A stretch of 64,000 nt of DNA, from positions 3,643,489-3,707,488 of the forward strand of contig OY282375.1 in assembly GCA_958295825.1 (NCBI GenBank), written 5' to 3'. Origin of the DNA: an uncultured Candidatus Entotheonella sp. (lineage in GTDB: Bacteria > Tectomicrobia > Entotheonellia > Entotheonellales > Entotheonellaceae). Numbering within the stretch: position 1 is the first letter of the stretch; the number at the start of each line of letters is the position of its first letter. The notes below the pieces were generated by a model. The model had not been told where the DNA came from. It made no database searches and was given only the letters and a program-made list of their open reading frames with translations. Position numbers and translations under genes: made by a program. Below, one piece after another: positions 17,345 through 26,504 of this stretch.

Positions 17345-18112
17345 ATGGATCTAGGTTTACGAGACAAAGTGGCCGTGGTCACCGGCGGCAGCAAGGGCAT
17401 TGGCAGGGCCATCGTGTTGGAATTGGCAAGCGAGGGTTGCAAGGTCGCCTTTTCGGCACGCGGCGAGGAAGCGCTGCGGCAGACCGAGCAGGAGGCCGCA
17501 CAGCACGCCGAGGTTCTGGGCGTGCAAGCAGACATGACGCAACCGGCGGACATCGAGCGCGTCATCGACGGCGCCGCGACGGCGTTCGGCGGCATCGACA
17601 TTCTGATCAACAACGTGGGCGGCTCGCGGGGCGGCCAGACGTGGGACACCAGCGACGACGACTGGAACGTGGCGCTGGACCTGAACCTGTTCGCGGCCAT
17701 CCGCGCCTCGCGGCAGGCGATTCCGATCATGCGTCAGCGGGGCGGCGGACGCATCATCAACATCTCGTCGATTTATGGGCGGGAAGCGGGCGGACCCATG
17801 ACCTACAACGTGGTCAAGGCGGGTATGAACAGTTGGTCGAAATCGCTGGCCAAACAGTTGGCTCAAGACGGGATTCTGGTCAACGTGGTGGCGCCGGGCT
17901 CCATTCTGTTTCCCGGCGGTTCGTGGGAGCGGCGGCAACAGGACAACCCGGAGTTCATCGCCAATTTCGTGCGCACCGAGATGCCCTTGGGACGCTTTGG
18001 CCGCCCGGAAGAGGTGGCGGCGATGGTGGTGTTTCTCGCCTCGCAGCGAGGGTCGCTGATGACCGGCGCCTGCATCAACGTGGACGGCTGCCAGTCGCGG
18101 TCAAACATCTGA
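17345..18112 (+). CDS. Short-chain dehydrogenase/reductase
   Basis: 255-residue classical SDR. The NAD(P)-binding motif GGSKGIGRA is at about residues 13-21, NNVGG follows near residue 88, and the catalytic triad appears as INISSIYG (Ser) and YNVVKAG (Tyr, Lys). The C-terminal LMTGACINVDG is typical. ATG at 17345 follows AAAGGG; a TTG two codons earlier is possible. The last 12 bases overlap the convergent rnd gene. Substrate unknown; fabG-like sequence does not show which oxidation it performs. Confidence 0.92.
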   Translation: MDLGLRDKVAVVTGGSKGIGRAIVLELASEGCKVAFSARGEEALRQTEQEAAQHAEVLGVQADMTQPADIERVIDGAATAFGGIDILINNVGGSRGGQTWDTSDDDWNVALDLNLFAAIRASRQAIPIMRQRGGGRIINISSIYGREAGGPMTYNVVKAGMNSWSKSLAKQLAQDGILVNVVAPGSILFPGGSWERRQQDNPEFIANFVRTEMPLGRFGRPEEVAAMVVFLASQRGSLMTGACINVDGCQSRSNI

Positions 18113-19336
18113 AGCAGGTTCGATCGTCCTTGGCTGGCAAGCCTTGTCCCGCCCGCCCTGGCGGCGATGCCGGGCGGTGAAGGTGACCTTGCCGGTTTTG
18201 GGATGCAGGTGGAGGCTGAGGCGCCCTTCGAGAACGGCCAGCAGCTCCCGGCCCACCAGCTCGCCACGCCATCCTTCCAACACCAGGCTGCCCTCGGTGG
18301 GCAGTCGGTCCTTGCGATAACGCCGCACCAGCGTTTCGAGATCGTTGCGGTTGGCGATGAACGAGGCGGGGAGCTTCTCACGCTGACACAGGGCTTTGAG
18401 GCTGGTGTCAAGGAACTTCACGATCAATTCCTCGGATGGTGTCAGGCGGTGGTCTCGATTTTCCGGCTGCGGCTGATCTTCCTCGGGCACCTCGAGCCCG
18501 CGCTGCACCACCGTCAGGAGAGCGTCTGCCGAGCGTTCCAATTCGCGCTGTGGCAGGCCGCGCAGGCGTTGCAAGTCGTCGCGCGTCTGGGGTGCCCGGC
18601 GAGCCAGGTCCACCAGGATTTCGTTGCTGAGAACGCGCCCGGCGGGGCGATTGCGTTGCCGCGCTTCGTCGTCGCGCCATGCCGCCAGCTCGCGCAGAAT
18701 GGCCAGCCCCTGCGACGGCAGGTTTTTACCGTTGCGGATGCGGCGGTAGAGGGTGCGCGGATCGCGTTCGTACAGGGCGGGAGCGGTAAATTTGCGGCAC
18801 TCGTCGGCGGCCCACGCGGCCCGGCCCATCGTGTCGAGACGCTTGCTGAGCCGATCGTGCATCGGCAGCAGATAGCGCACGTCGTCCAGGGCATACTTGA
18901 TCTGCGCTGGCAGCAGCGGGCGGCGCAGCCAGTCAGAATAGCTCTCGCCTTTTGTCAGCGATACGCCCAGCAGGGCGTCCACCAGACGGCCGTACGACAA
19001 TTGTTCGCCGAGTCCAGCTATAGAGGCAGCGATCTGGGTGTCGAATATTGGCTGGGTGAGCTTACCGGTATGCCAATGCAATACCTCGACGTCCTGGCCG
19101 GCGGCGTGCAGCACCTTGAGGACGTCGGTATTCGTCAACACCTCGACCAGGGGTGACAAATCGTCCACCGTCAGCGGATCGACGATGGCGCAGGTGTCGC
19201 GGACGGCGATCTGGATCAGCGCCAGTTGCGGGGCGTAGGTATTCTCGCGGATGAATTCGAGGTCGATCGCCAATCGCCCTTCGGTTCGCGCTTGCGCACA
19301 GAGGCGACGCAATGGCTCTGAGCTTTCGATATACAT
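18101..19336 (-). CDS. rnd: Ribonuclease D
   Basis: A 3'-5' exoribonuclease that trims tRNA precursors and other small RNAs. The 411 residues hold the DEDDy exonuclease domain: Exo I in AIDLEFIRENTYAP (near residue 25), Exo II in LHAAGQDVEVL and Exo III in YALDDVRYLLPM, with the catalytic Tyr and Asp. An HRDC domain follows (about 215-290, RNRPAGRVLSNEILVDLARR), then a C-terminal helical tail. The start at 19336 is chosen because exonuclease homology begins there; the frame stays open to 19744 but that extension reads through an opposite gene. It overlaps the SDR gene by 12 bases tail to tail. Confidence 0.95.
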   Translation of the reverse strand: MYIESSEPLRRLCAQARTEGRLAIDLEFIRENTYAPQLALIQIAVRDTCAIVDPLTVDDLSPLVEVLTNTDVLKVLHAAGQDVEVLHWHTGKLTQPIFDTQIAASIAGLGEQLSYGRLVDALLGVSLTKGESYSDWLRRPLLPAQIKYALDDVRYLLPMHDRLSKRLDTMGRAAWAADECRKFTAPALYERDPRTLYRRIRNGKNLPSQGLAILRELAAWRDDEARQRNRPAGRVLSNEILVDLARRAPQTRDDLQRLRGLPQRELERSADALLTVVQRGLEVPEEDQPQPENRDHRLTPSEELIVKFLDTSLKALCQREKLPASFIANRNDLETLVRRYRKDRLPTEGSLVLEGWRGELVGRELLAVLEGRLSLHLHPKTGKVTFTARHRRQGGRDKACQPRTIEPASDV

Positions 19337-19402
19337 GGCGTGCTTTCTATTGTCGGGGATTGAGATGCTAGGGATCGGGGGATGGCCCGTGGGGAGTTGG
19401 GA

Positions 19403-20248
19403 ATGACTGAGCGCATGACGCGGGTCATTGTAGCAGCCCTGCTCGTTTTCGGCTATACGGCGGTTGTGGCAGCGGACGGCTCTCCGACGGCCGCCCGAGA
19501 AATTGCGCGCGGCCATGCCCTGCTGGCGGCGGCGCGCCAGGCGCCGGCGGGGGAAGCGAAAGAGGACCTGCTGTCCGAGGCCGTTGAGGCGTTCAAGTCG
19601 GGTTACCGGTGGTTTGGCCGTGACACCCAGGTGCGGGCGTTGCTGGGCGCGGCGCAGAGCTACCTGGTGATGCAAACGCCGCGGCGCGTCTTTCCGTTTC
19701 TGTGGCAGGCGACGCCGTTGCAGCGCGCCGAGAGAAGCGCGCAACAGGCACTGGTGATGCAGTCGGACAGCCCGTCGGCAGCTTTCCTGCTGGGATTGAT
19801 TTACTGGCGGCAGGCGCAGACCGCTGAGGACCCGGCTGAGGCTGTGGCGCTAAGCAACGAATACGTGGGCAAAGCGGCCGATTCGGGGATGCCCGTTGTA
19901 GCGCCAGATCGGGTGGATGGCCCGCCGCATGCCTTCCAAATGGAGGATACGCTCTCGGTGCTGCGCTACGCAGACGCCCGCGGCACGGGAAAACCGGACG
20001 ATCTGCTGTTCGTCTATGAGAAGGGGGAGAATCGGCACGTCGGCGTGATCGTGGCCGCGGGCAAGGCGTACCCGCTGGTGGCGGACGCGGTGACCGGGTC
20101 AATGGTCTCCGACGGCACATTTGAAGGAATCAGCGTTGACGCGCAACCGCAAGGGGCGCCGCAAATCATCATCCATGCCCGGCGGGACGGCCGGCAAATC
20201 GCCGAGTCGTTCGCGTGGAACGGTGATGGATTCGTGCCGTCGGACTGA
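19403..20248 (+). CDS. Exported hypothetical protein with helical repeat region
   Basis: 281 residues with a Sec signal peptide (about 1-25, VIVAALLVFGYTAVVAADG). The middle (about 35-145) is helical and TPR-like (AAREIARGHALLAAA; RAERSAQQALVMQSDSPSAA then FLLGLIYWRQA). The remainder is a beta-rich domain (DLLFVYEKGENRHVGVIVAAG). No catalytic motif is seen. The ATG at 19403 follows GGAGTTGGGA and is preferred to the ATG at 19382. It diverges from rnd with a short shared gap. Confidence 0.6.
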   Translation: MTERMTRVIVAALLVFGYTAVVAADGSPTAAREIARGHALLAAARQAPAGEAKEDLLSEAVEAFKSGYRWFGRDTQVRALLGAAQSYLVMQTPRRVFPFLWQATPLQRAERSAQQALVMQSDSPSAAFLLGLIYWRQAQTAEDPAEAVALSNEYVGKAADSGMPVVAPDRVDGPPHAFQMEDTLSVLRYADARGTGKPDDLLFVYEKGENRHVGVIVAAGKAYPLVADAVTGSMVSDGTFEGISVDAQPQGAPQIIIHARRDGRQIAESFAWNGDGFVPSD

Positions 20249-20262
20249 AGCGGGACGGCGGT

Positions 20263-21051
20263 TTATGGAGTCGGCAGGAAAGCGGAACCCGAAGCGACGA
20301 GGCGTTGCAGTTGGGGGGACAGGAGGGCGACGTCGAGAACCGGCTCGCCGCCAACGTCTTTGACCAGCGCCACCACCGCGTAGGTGAAGCGCAGGGCTTG
20401 CGCCATCTGACGCAGGAGATCTGGCGACACGCCGTTTTCCAGGGGGGTGTCGTGCTCAAGGGACCACAGCAGAATGCGGTTGGCGGTGACGACGCGAAAG
20501 CGCCCGTTGGCCTCAAGAGCCGATTGCAGCGCCGTCGTCCAGCGCCCGTGCGGGAGCGGCTGCGGCATCCCGTTGACAACGGGCAGAACCCCCAGGGTCA
20601 CCGGCCCCGAGGTGATGCGAACCTTGTCGCCGCGTTGCGCCTCTGTACCAGGCGACGCCAGCAATTTCGCCAGCGCGTACCCCTCGAAAATCTGCTCGAC
20701 GATGACGTAGCCGATAGCCTCTTCCAGCCGGCTGATCGCCTGCTCGCCATCGGTTGCGGACGCGGCTTCCCGCGATCGGAGCAGAGTCAGTTGCGTTCCA
20801 GGCAAGATGTCATCGCGGGCACCGAGGCTCAGGTAGATGTCACCGTCTTCTACCTTGACCACCTCTCCGGTCACTTTGGGAAAGTAGCGGGCCAGCTGTT
20901 CGGCCACGTCCGCAAACACGACCGCGTCGGGCTGCGACCAAGTGCTGCCACAGAGCGCCAGCAACAGCGCGGCGAGGCACAACAGCCACGCGCGGCTCTG
21001 TTGGGGCTTTTTCCGGTTCGCGGCCTTGTCTCGAATCGTGATCACGTCCAT
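20263..21051 (-). CDS. Exported protein with FlgT/CsgG-like folds
   Basis: 262 residues. A membrane or signal segment (about 20-38, WLLCLAALLLALCGSTWS) is followed by a beta domain with EDGDIYLSLGARDDILPGTQL, which looks like the FlgT C-terminal fold, and a C-terminal domain with HGRWTTALQSALEANGRFRV that resembles the CsgG/LpoB core (small periplasmic domain of outer-membrane assembly proteins). ATG at 21051 follows TTTAGGAG; the earlier start at 21144 has no site. An envelope role is inferred; no flagellar genes are near. Confidence 0.55.
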   Translation of the reverse strand: MDVITIRDKAANRKKPQQSRAWLLCLAALLLALCGSTWSQPDAVVFADVAEQLARYFPKVTGEVVKVEDGDIYLSLGARDDILPGTQLTLLRSREAASATDGEQAISRLEEAIGYVIVEQIFEGYALAKLLASPGTEAQRGDKVRITSGPVTLGVLPVVNGMPQPLPHGRWTTALQSALEANGRFRVVTANRILLWSLEHDTPLENGVSPDLLRQMAQALRFTYAVVALVKDVGGEPVLDVALLSPQLQRLVASGSAFLPTP

Positions 21052-21164
21052 ACTCCTAAATCCTGCATGCGGGTCCGAAAACGGCGGCGAGCGTACCATC
21101 GCCCCAGAGAAGATGTCAACCGCTCGACCTCGGCCCAACCTCATGCTCTGCGGGAGAACAATTC

Positions 21165-21587
21165 ATGCCCCTGCTGACCCGCTGCTTCCTCAAAACGGCC
21201 ATCCTTTACTTCGTTGCCAGTTCCTGTCTCGGCGGCTATCTGCTCATCGCGGTGGGCTTGCAACACACCACGCCGCCGGTGTTGCAGCCGGTTTACTGGC
21301 ACATGCTGCTCGTCGGCTGGCTCATGCAGCTCATTTTCGGCGTCGCCTACTGGATGTTCCCGCCCTTCGCCAAGGGACAGCCGCACCGCTACCCGGCGCT
21401 GGCATGGTTCGCATACGCGGCCCTGAACGTCGGCTTGCTGCTGCGGGTGGTCGTCGAGCCTTGGCACGTCATGCGGCCACAGCCGGGCCTGGGATGGCTG
21501 CTGGTGTGCTCGGCGGTGCTGCAGGTGGCGGCGGGGTGGATGTTTCTGATCACTATTTGGACGCGCATTCGCGGGCGGGGGCGTTGA
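21165..21587 (+). CDS. Small membrane protein, haem-copper oxidase subunit I-like (first of pair)
   Basis: 140 residues with about four membrane helices. The second helix carries YWHMLLVGWLMQLIFGVAYW then MFPP, a pattern found in subunit I of haem-copper oxidases and NnrS-like proteins where a His can bind haem. The final helix ends in ITIWTRIRGRGR. ATG at 21165 starts just after a GGGAG. The next gene starts four bases after its stop and encodes a paralogue, so the two are co-transcribed. Full oxidase subunit I has 12 helices; this is a stand-alone piece. Confidence 0.7.
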   Translation: MPLLTRCFLKTAILYFVASSCLGGYLLIAVGLQHTTPPVLQPVYWHMLLVGWLMQLIFGVAYWMFPPFAKGQPHRYPALAWFAYAALNVGLLLRVVVEPWHVMRPQPGLGWLLVCSAVLQVAAGWMFLITIWTRIRGRGR

Positions 21588-21590
21588 GGT

Positions 21591-22118
21591 ATGCCGAGGC
21601 TCAGCTGGTTTTTCCTGCGGGGCGGTTTCATCTGCCTGGCGGTGGGCATGCTGGCGGGCGGGTTGATTCTGGTGCAGAAAGGCACCGGCCGCTTCCCGTT
21701 CTTTTGGGTGCTGCTGCCGGCGCACATCTATCTCGTGCTGGTGGGTGGCGTGACGCAGTGCGCGCTGGGCGTCAGCTACTGGATTCTGCCGCGCCTGGGA
21801 CCCGGCAAGGGCCGCGGCAATACGGCGCTGGCGTGGTCGAGCTATTGGGCGCTCAAAACGGCCATCCTCCTGGTCGCCCTGCACCCGGTGGTCAAGATTG
21901 CCTTGGGAGCGCCGGCCGCCGGTGCGACCTTTGTATGCGGCGGCGTCCTGCAGGGCCTGGCCGCCGCTGGCTTCGCGCTGCACGCTTGGCCGCGCATTCG
22001 CCCTTCGCAGACAGTAGGCGCTGATTCAACCTTTTCCTTGTCCTTTTCAAGGCGCCACGTTCGCGCCAGCCAGTACGTATGCGAGCCTTCTGCGGATGGC
22101 CCAAAGGCAGGCGAGTGA
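21591..22118 (+). CDS. Small membrane protein, haem-copper oxidase subunit I-like (second of pair)
   Basis: 175 residues with about four membrane helices in the first 140. HIYLVLVGGVTQCALGVSYW then ILPR repeats the motif of the previous gene (Gln, GV, YW, P in the same positions), so the genes are tandem paralogues. After HAWPRIRPSQ the last 35 residues look unrelated and may be a changed tail. The gap to the first gene is three bases. A role in binding haem, nitric oxide or oxygen, or in oxidase assembly, is a guess. Confidence 0.68.
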   Translation: MPRLSWFFLRGGFICLAVGMLAGGLILVQKGTGRFPFFWVLLPAHIYLVLVGGVTQCALGVSYWILPRLGPGKGRGNTALAWSSYWALKTAILLVALHPVVKIALGAPAAGATFVCGGVLQGLAAAGFALHAWPRIRPSQTVGADSTFSLSFSRRHVRASQYVCEPSADGPKAGE

Positions 22119-22177
22119 GGGGAGCACCATCAGCACGGTGATGACGCAGAACACTCCCCAGTCCGCCGTTCAGCTAG

Positions 22178-22476
22178 GGCCTGTTGACATTTAAGCAAGT
22201 GCCAAACGAGAACTCACCACATGAATCATCGCGGCGTAGCTCACGTCCGTTCTGTGCCCAGTGTCGGAATCGTTGGAACGTCAAGTTCCACAGCCCGAAC
22301 TCGTCTGGCAAATCGCGCCATGCAACCCCGGTGTGGGCCATCCACAGAACGGCTTCAAGGAACTCCCGATAGTCTCTTGCGGACCGTCCGGGGGGCGCCG
22401 GCCTTTTGGCTGACATGGATTGGGGGTTGAATTCCCCTCAATTGCAGACGGTGGACTATATGAGTGTCAACAGGCC
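22178..22476 (-). mobile_element. Internally deleted IS5-type element, copy A (299 bp)
   Basis: Terminal inverted repeats GGCCTGTTGACA (22178 on) and TGTCAACAGGCC (to 22476) are flanked by CTAG on both sides (22174-22177; 22477-22480), the YTAR-type target of IS5. The interior encodes only the N-terminus of a transposase on the minus strand (RDYREFLEAVLWMAHTG; VAWRDLPDEFGLWNLTFQRF). The short length with intact ends fits a MITE-like derivative that could be moved in trans. Confidence 0.75.
22181..22416 (-). pseudogene. Truncated IS5-type transposase, N-terminal domain only
   Basis: 80-residue frame from ATG at 22416 with the DUF4096-like DNA-binding N-terminal domain (EFLEAVLWMAHTGVAWRDLP). 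The frame runs out through the left terminal repeat. The catalytic DDE part is missing. Confidence 0.65.
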
Positions 22477-22666
22477 CTAGACAACTGATAGAAAAAACGG
22501 AGGCATTTCGGAGTGATGCAAAATGCAACGGATTGAAAGCCGCCGGAGGAGAGGCGAGGGAGATCAACCCTCTGAAATTGTGGGATTTATGATGAAGTTG
22601 CTGGAAAAGGTCGACAATCGATTTGCGACAGCAGATAGCATGTTTCTCCCCCTGATCGTCAAACCC

Positions 22667-24364
22667 CTAATGTTTATTCCCCTCAACATACTGCCGCAGG
22701 AAGCGAGCCGTGTGCGAGGCTTGCGGGTAGCCAAGCAGATGGCCGGGCGGGCCGGCGATGACGACCTCGCCGCCGGCGTAGCCGCCTTCGGGGCCGAGGT
22801 CGATGACATAATCGGCCTGCCGGATGACTTCGAGGTTGTGCTCGATGACGATGACCGTGTTGCCGCCGTCGCCCAGGGATTGCAGGACGTGCAGGAGTTT
22901 TTCGACGTCCGCGGGGTGCAGGCCGGTGGTGGGTTCGTCGAGGATGTACAGGGTATGGGCTTGGGCGCTGCGGTTGAGCTCGTAGGCCAGCTTGATGCGC
23001 TGCGCCTCGCCGCCGGAGAGGGTGTTGCTGGGCTGGCCCAGGGTCAGGTAACCGAGGCCGGCATCGTGCATGATCCGCAGCGGCCGGTGCACGCTGGCGA
23101 CGCTGGCAAAGGCATCTACGGCCTCCGTTACGGTTAGGTCCAGAATGGCCGCGGCGTTCCTGTCGTTGTAGGCGGTCTCCAGCGTTTCCTCGGTGAAGCG
23201 CTTGCCGCGGCAGGTCTCGCAGGGCACGAAGACGTCCGGCAGGAAGTTCATTTCCACCTTGCGCTGGCCCTGGCCGCTGCAGGCGTCGCAGCGCCCGCCC
23301 TTGACGTTGAATGAAAACCGTCCGGGCGTGTAGCCGCGTAGGCGTGCTTCCGGCGTCTGGGCCAGCAGGCACCGGATGGTGTCGTAAAAGCCGACGTAGG
23401 TCGCCGGGTTGGAGCGCGGGCTTTTACCGATGGGGGCGTGGTCCACTTGCAGCACGCGCCGCACTGCTTCCGCGCCGTGCAGGTCGCGGTGCGCGCCGAT
23501 GCGGTCGACGCTGCCGCCCAGGCGCTGCCGCAGGGCTGGGTAGAGGGTGCGCTCGACCAGGGTGCTCTTGCCGGAGCCGGAAACGCCGGTCACGGCGATG
23601 AACGTCTCCAGGGGGAAGCTGACGTCGATGCCTTTCAGATTGTGCTCGCAGGCGCCGCGCACGGTCAGTTGGGGTCGGCCCTTCAGGCTGCGTTGGCGCC
23701 CGGCGGGGCCGGGGTGGGCGTCGTTGCGGAGATAGCGTCCGGTGAGCGATGCGGTGTGCTGCGCGAGGTGCTGCGGGGGACCGGCGGCGACGACGTGGCC
23801 GCCCTGCATGCCGCCGGGGCCGAGGTCGATGACGTGATCGGCGCTACGCATGGTAGCTTCGTCGTGCTCGACCACCAGGATGCTGTTGCCCTGCGCCTTC
23901 AAGCGCTGCAAGGTGGCCAGCAGGCGGGCGTTGTCGCGCGGGTGCAGGCCGATGCTTGGCTCGTCGAGGATGTACAGTGTGTTGACCAGCGACGAGCCCA
24001 GCGCCGTGGTCAGGTTGACCCGCTGCACCTCGCCGCCGGACAGGGTGCGCGATTGGCGGTCGAGGGTCAGGTAATCGAGACCGACGGCGACCAGATAATC
24101 CAGGCGGCTACGAATCTCGCCGAGCAGCAGGGTGATGGCCTCGTCGTGCGGCGCCGACTCGGTCAGTCCCGCAAAGAAGTCGGCGCAGGCGCCCACGGAC
24201 AGGGCGTAAACGTCTGAGATCGTGCGGCCGCGGATGCGCGTCAGCAATGCCTCGGGCTGCAGGCGGGCGCCGCGGCAGGCGACGCAGGTGACGTAGCTGC
24301 GGTAGCGCGCCAGGAAAATGCGCACGTGCATGCGGTAGGTTCTCGTCTCCAGCCAAATCGCCAT
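22667..24364 (-). pseudogene. uvrA: UvrA-type excinuclease subunit A lacking its N-terminal third
   Basis: 565 residues in one frame, against about 900-950 in full UvrA. What remains starts inside the first ABC module ([20 protein letters not shown]), keeps its signature [18 protein letters not shown], then a complete second module with Walker [11 protein letters not shown], the zinc finger [15 protein letters not shown] and [11 protein letters not shown], signature [13 protein letters not shown] and Walker [14 protein letters not shown]. The first Walker A and the UvrB-binding domain are absent. The reading frame stops matching UvrA exactly where a plus-strand methyltransferase relic begins (about 24362). 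It is unlikely to be a working repair protein and may be a second uvrA copy. Confidence 0.8.
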
Positions 24365-24924
24365 TCACGCCGTCAAGCGCGTGGCGAAGGTGCGCCTGCA
24401 AGACCGCCTGCGATTGGTGGCGGGCAAGGACTTTGAAGTTGACGGCGTGCCGCGCACCCTGGAAGGCGCCCGCGACCTGTGGAAGCGTGATCCCTACCAC
24501 TTCCAGAAATGGGCTGTCGAAACCGTGGACGGCTTCGTGACAACGCGGCGCCCGGCAGACGGCGGCAGGCATCGACGGACGCTTGTACGTCGCTATGCCG
24601 AACGTGGACGACCTGCAAAGCATGGCGATTGAGGTGAAGGGCGGCAAGAACGTCGGTATTGCCACGCGACGCGCCCTGCGAGGCGTGTTGGAGAACGGCG
24701 CGGCGCTGAGGGTCGGCCTGATTATCCTGGAGCCATTGGGCGTAACGAAGGAACGTAACTTCCATCGCTTCATGGCTGAGGCAGGGGATACCCAGTCCAC
24801 GTTTGCGCGGCCATACCCCCGTGTGCAGCTACGGACGGTTGAAGACATTCTGAATGGCAAGGGATTCGACGTGCCGGGCATGGTTGCGCGCGGCACAGGG
24901 CAGGGCGTGCTATTAAGCCTGTAA
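24362..24924 (+). pseudogene. DNA methyltransferase C-terminal relic
   Basis: Two frames give one protein C-terminus typical of adenine-specific methyltransferases of phage/type III-like systems: VRLQDRLRLVAGKDFEVDGV, EGARDLWKRDPYHFQKWAVE, then after a one-base shift near 24565 IDGRLYVAMPNVDDLQ and YPRVQLRTVEDILNGKGFDV. No DPPY/NPPY motif is left. It abuts the truncated uvrA head to head, with no gap, marking a rearrangement breakpoint. Confidence 0.6.
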
Positions 24925-24957
24925 CTTGTAATTCCGATCCGACATTCCGCAAAAGAG

Positions 24958-25620
24958 TTAACGGTCGGGCGGAAGTTCAAGCCCGTGCCGGACGCAGAAG
25001 TCGGCGAGTTCGCGCAGGGTGCGGACGCGGGCCTGTGCTTGTGGCTTGCTTCGCCGGCGCCGGCGGTGCGCCTCCGGGTCGGTGTCGAGGATGAGGGCGC
25101 CGTCCACCAGACTGACGTATTGAGCAAGCTGGTGGCTGACAGCCGCAGGAGTGGCGTCGGGCACGGGAGGCCCGTCGACGAGACCGGGTGGCCTGCCGGC
25201 GGCGAAACCGCTGGCGATTTCGTCGGCGCGGTCGTTGCCAGGGTCGCCGCTGTGGCCGCGCACGTGCCGCCACTTGACCCGTCCCGGATTTTCGGCGTCC
25301 AACTGCATCCACAGGTCGCGGTTCTTGACCGGTGCGCGGTTGGCGGTGACCCAGCCCTTGCGCTTCCAGCCAGCCAGCCATTTCGTCAGGCCGTTGATGA
25401 CGTATTGGCTGTCCGAGTACACGGTCGCCGCCGCCCCTGGTTCGATGGCCTGTAGGGCCGCCAGCGCGCCTTGTAGTTCCATGCGGTTGTTGGTGGTGGA
25501 CGCCTCGCGGCCGCCCAGTTCGCGTACGGCACCGTCGGGGTAGAGGATGCGCACGCCCCAGCCGCCGGGGCCGGGATTGCCCAGGCAAGCGCCGTCGGTA
25601 TACACGAGTATGTCACGCAT
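24958..25620 (-). CDS. rnhA: Ribonuclease HI with C-terminal extension
   Basis: Degrades RNA in RNA-DNA hybrids. The catalytic residues are visible: Asp in VYTDGACLGNPGPGGWG, Glu in NRMELQGA, Asp in YSDSQYV, and Asp in GNDRADEIASG. After about residue 145 there is an extension of some 75 residues with a basic stretch (DPEAHRRRRRSKPQ) and ending in LRELADFCVRHGLELPPDR. The usual bacterial RNase HI has about 155 residues. ATG at 25620 follows AAGG; a frame open to 26199 without a site is unlikely. It diverges from the PPOX gene. Confidence 0.93.
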   Translation of the reverse strand: MRDILVYTDGACLGNPGPGGWGVRILYPDGAVRELGGREASTTNNRMELQGALAALQAIEPGAAATVYSDSQYVINGLTKWLAGWKRKGWVTANRAPVKNRDLWMQLDAENPGRVKWRHVRGHSGDPGNDRADEIASGFAAGRPPGLVDGPPVPDATPAAVSHQLAQYVSLVDGALILDTDPEAHRRRRRSKPQAQARVRTLRELADFCVRHGLELPPDR

Positions 25621-25782
25621 GGCTTGTCGCCTTGACTCTTGTGAGTCAGCCGGGATCTGTGGGGTCTGGAAGCGGCTTGGCTGACGACGATTAAGAGCTT
25701 GAAAAACGGCGGAACCTGTATATCTTGAGGCGTTTTCCGAACCACCCGAACCGGACAGAAGTCCGTCAGAGGAGCTTGCACC

Positions 25783-26298
25783 ATGGCGATTCGAACCGCA
25801 GACGTGATTATGCCAGGAAACGAGAATGCGTTCGACACGGGGGCGCGCGGCGCCTTGCCCAAACTGGCAGACCTCGAAGACAAGCACCGTACCCTGCTGG
25901 AAGGGCAGGTCACCTGCACCTTGGCGACCATGATGCCCAGCGGCCGGCCCCAGTTGACTCCCATCTGGGTAGCCCATGACGGCACGCATATCCTGGTGAA
26001 TACCAAGAAGGGGCGAGTCAAGGATACGAACATGCGCGCCCGCCCGCAGGTCAGCATCATGGCGGTGAACCCAGACAACCCGTACCACTGGATGACGATC
26101 AATGGCCGCGTCGTCGATATGATCGAGGAGACCGATCCGCAACGGGGGCATGAGGCCACGACCAACGTGAACGCCCTGTCCAAGCGCTACATCGATCAAG
26201 ACCCCTATCCACTGCGTGACCCACGGGGAGAAGTGCGAGTGCTGTTCAAGGTGTTGCCGGAGTACATCATGACGTTCGGCCCGCCACCGACAAGCTGA
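25783..26298 (+). CDS. PPOX-class flavin/F420-dependent oxidoreductase
   Basis: 171 residues with the split-barrel fold. GQVTCTLATMMPSGRPQLTP followed by IWVAHDGTHILVNTKKGR and MRARPQVSIMAVNPDNPY are typical of pyridoxamine-phosphate-oxidase-like proteins that bind FMN or F420. The segment WMTINGRVVDMIEETDPQRG supports the PPOX class. ATG at 25783 follows GAGGAG. Which cofactor and substrate it uses cannot be read from sequence. It is divergent from rnhA. Confidence 0.85.
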   Translation: MAIRTADVIMPGNENAFDTGARGALPKLADLEDKHRTLLEGQVTCTLATMMPSGRPQLTPIWVAHDGTHILVNTKKGRVKDTNMRARPQVSIMAVNPDNPYHWMTINGRVVDMIEETDPQRGHEATTNVNALSKRYIDQDPYPLRDPRGEVRVLFKVLPEYIMTFGPPPTS

Positions 26299-26504
26299 GT
26301 TCGGTCAACTTTGCATGGTATCGAACGGACAGGCGCGGCACGGTTTGCATCTCTGCAAACTCGGAATCTCGCGCAGAATTCGGTTTGCTAGCACCCGTTC
26401 TGCAAGCGACGATGGACGGCAGGGTAGCGGCGATAACACTGGAGGAGCCTGTGCCATTGGGCGGCGACGGTGCTTTTGCTGCGCCCTTGGGTACCTCATC
26501 AATA

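Noticed and set aside
24108-25127. 339-residue minus-strand frame upstream of uvrA
   Set aside because: It spans the breakpoint between uvrA and the methyltransferase relic in a frame that does not match UvrA, and has no family resemblance.
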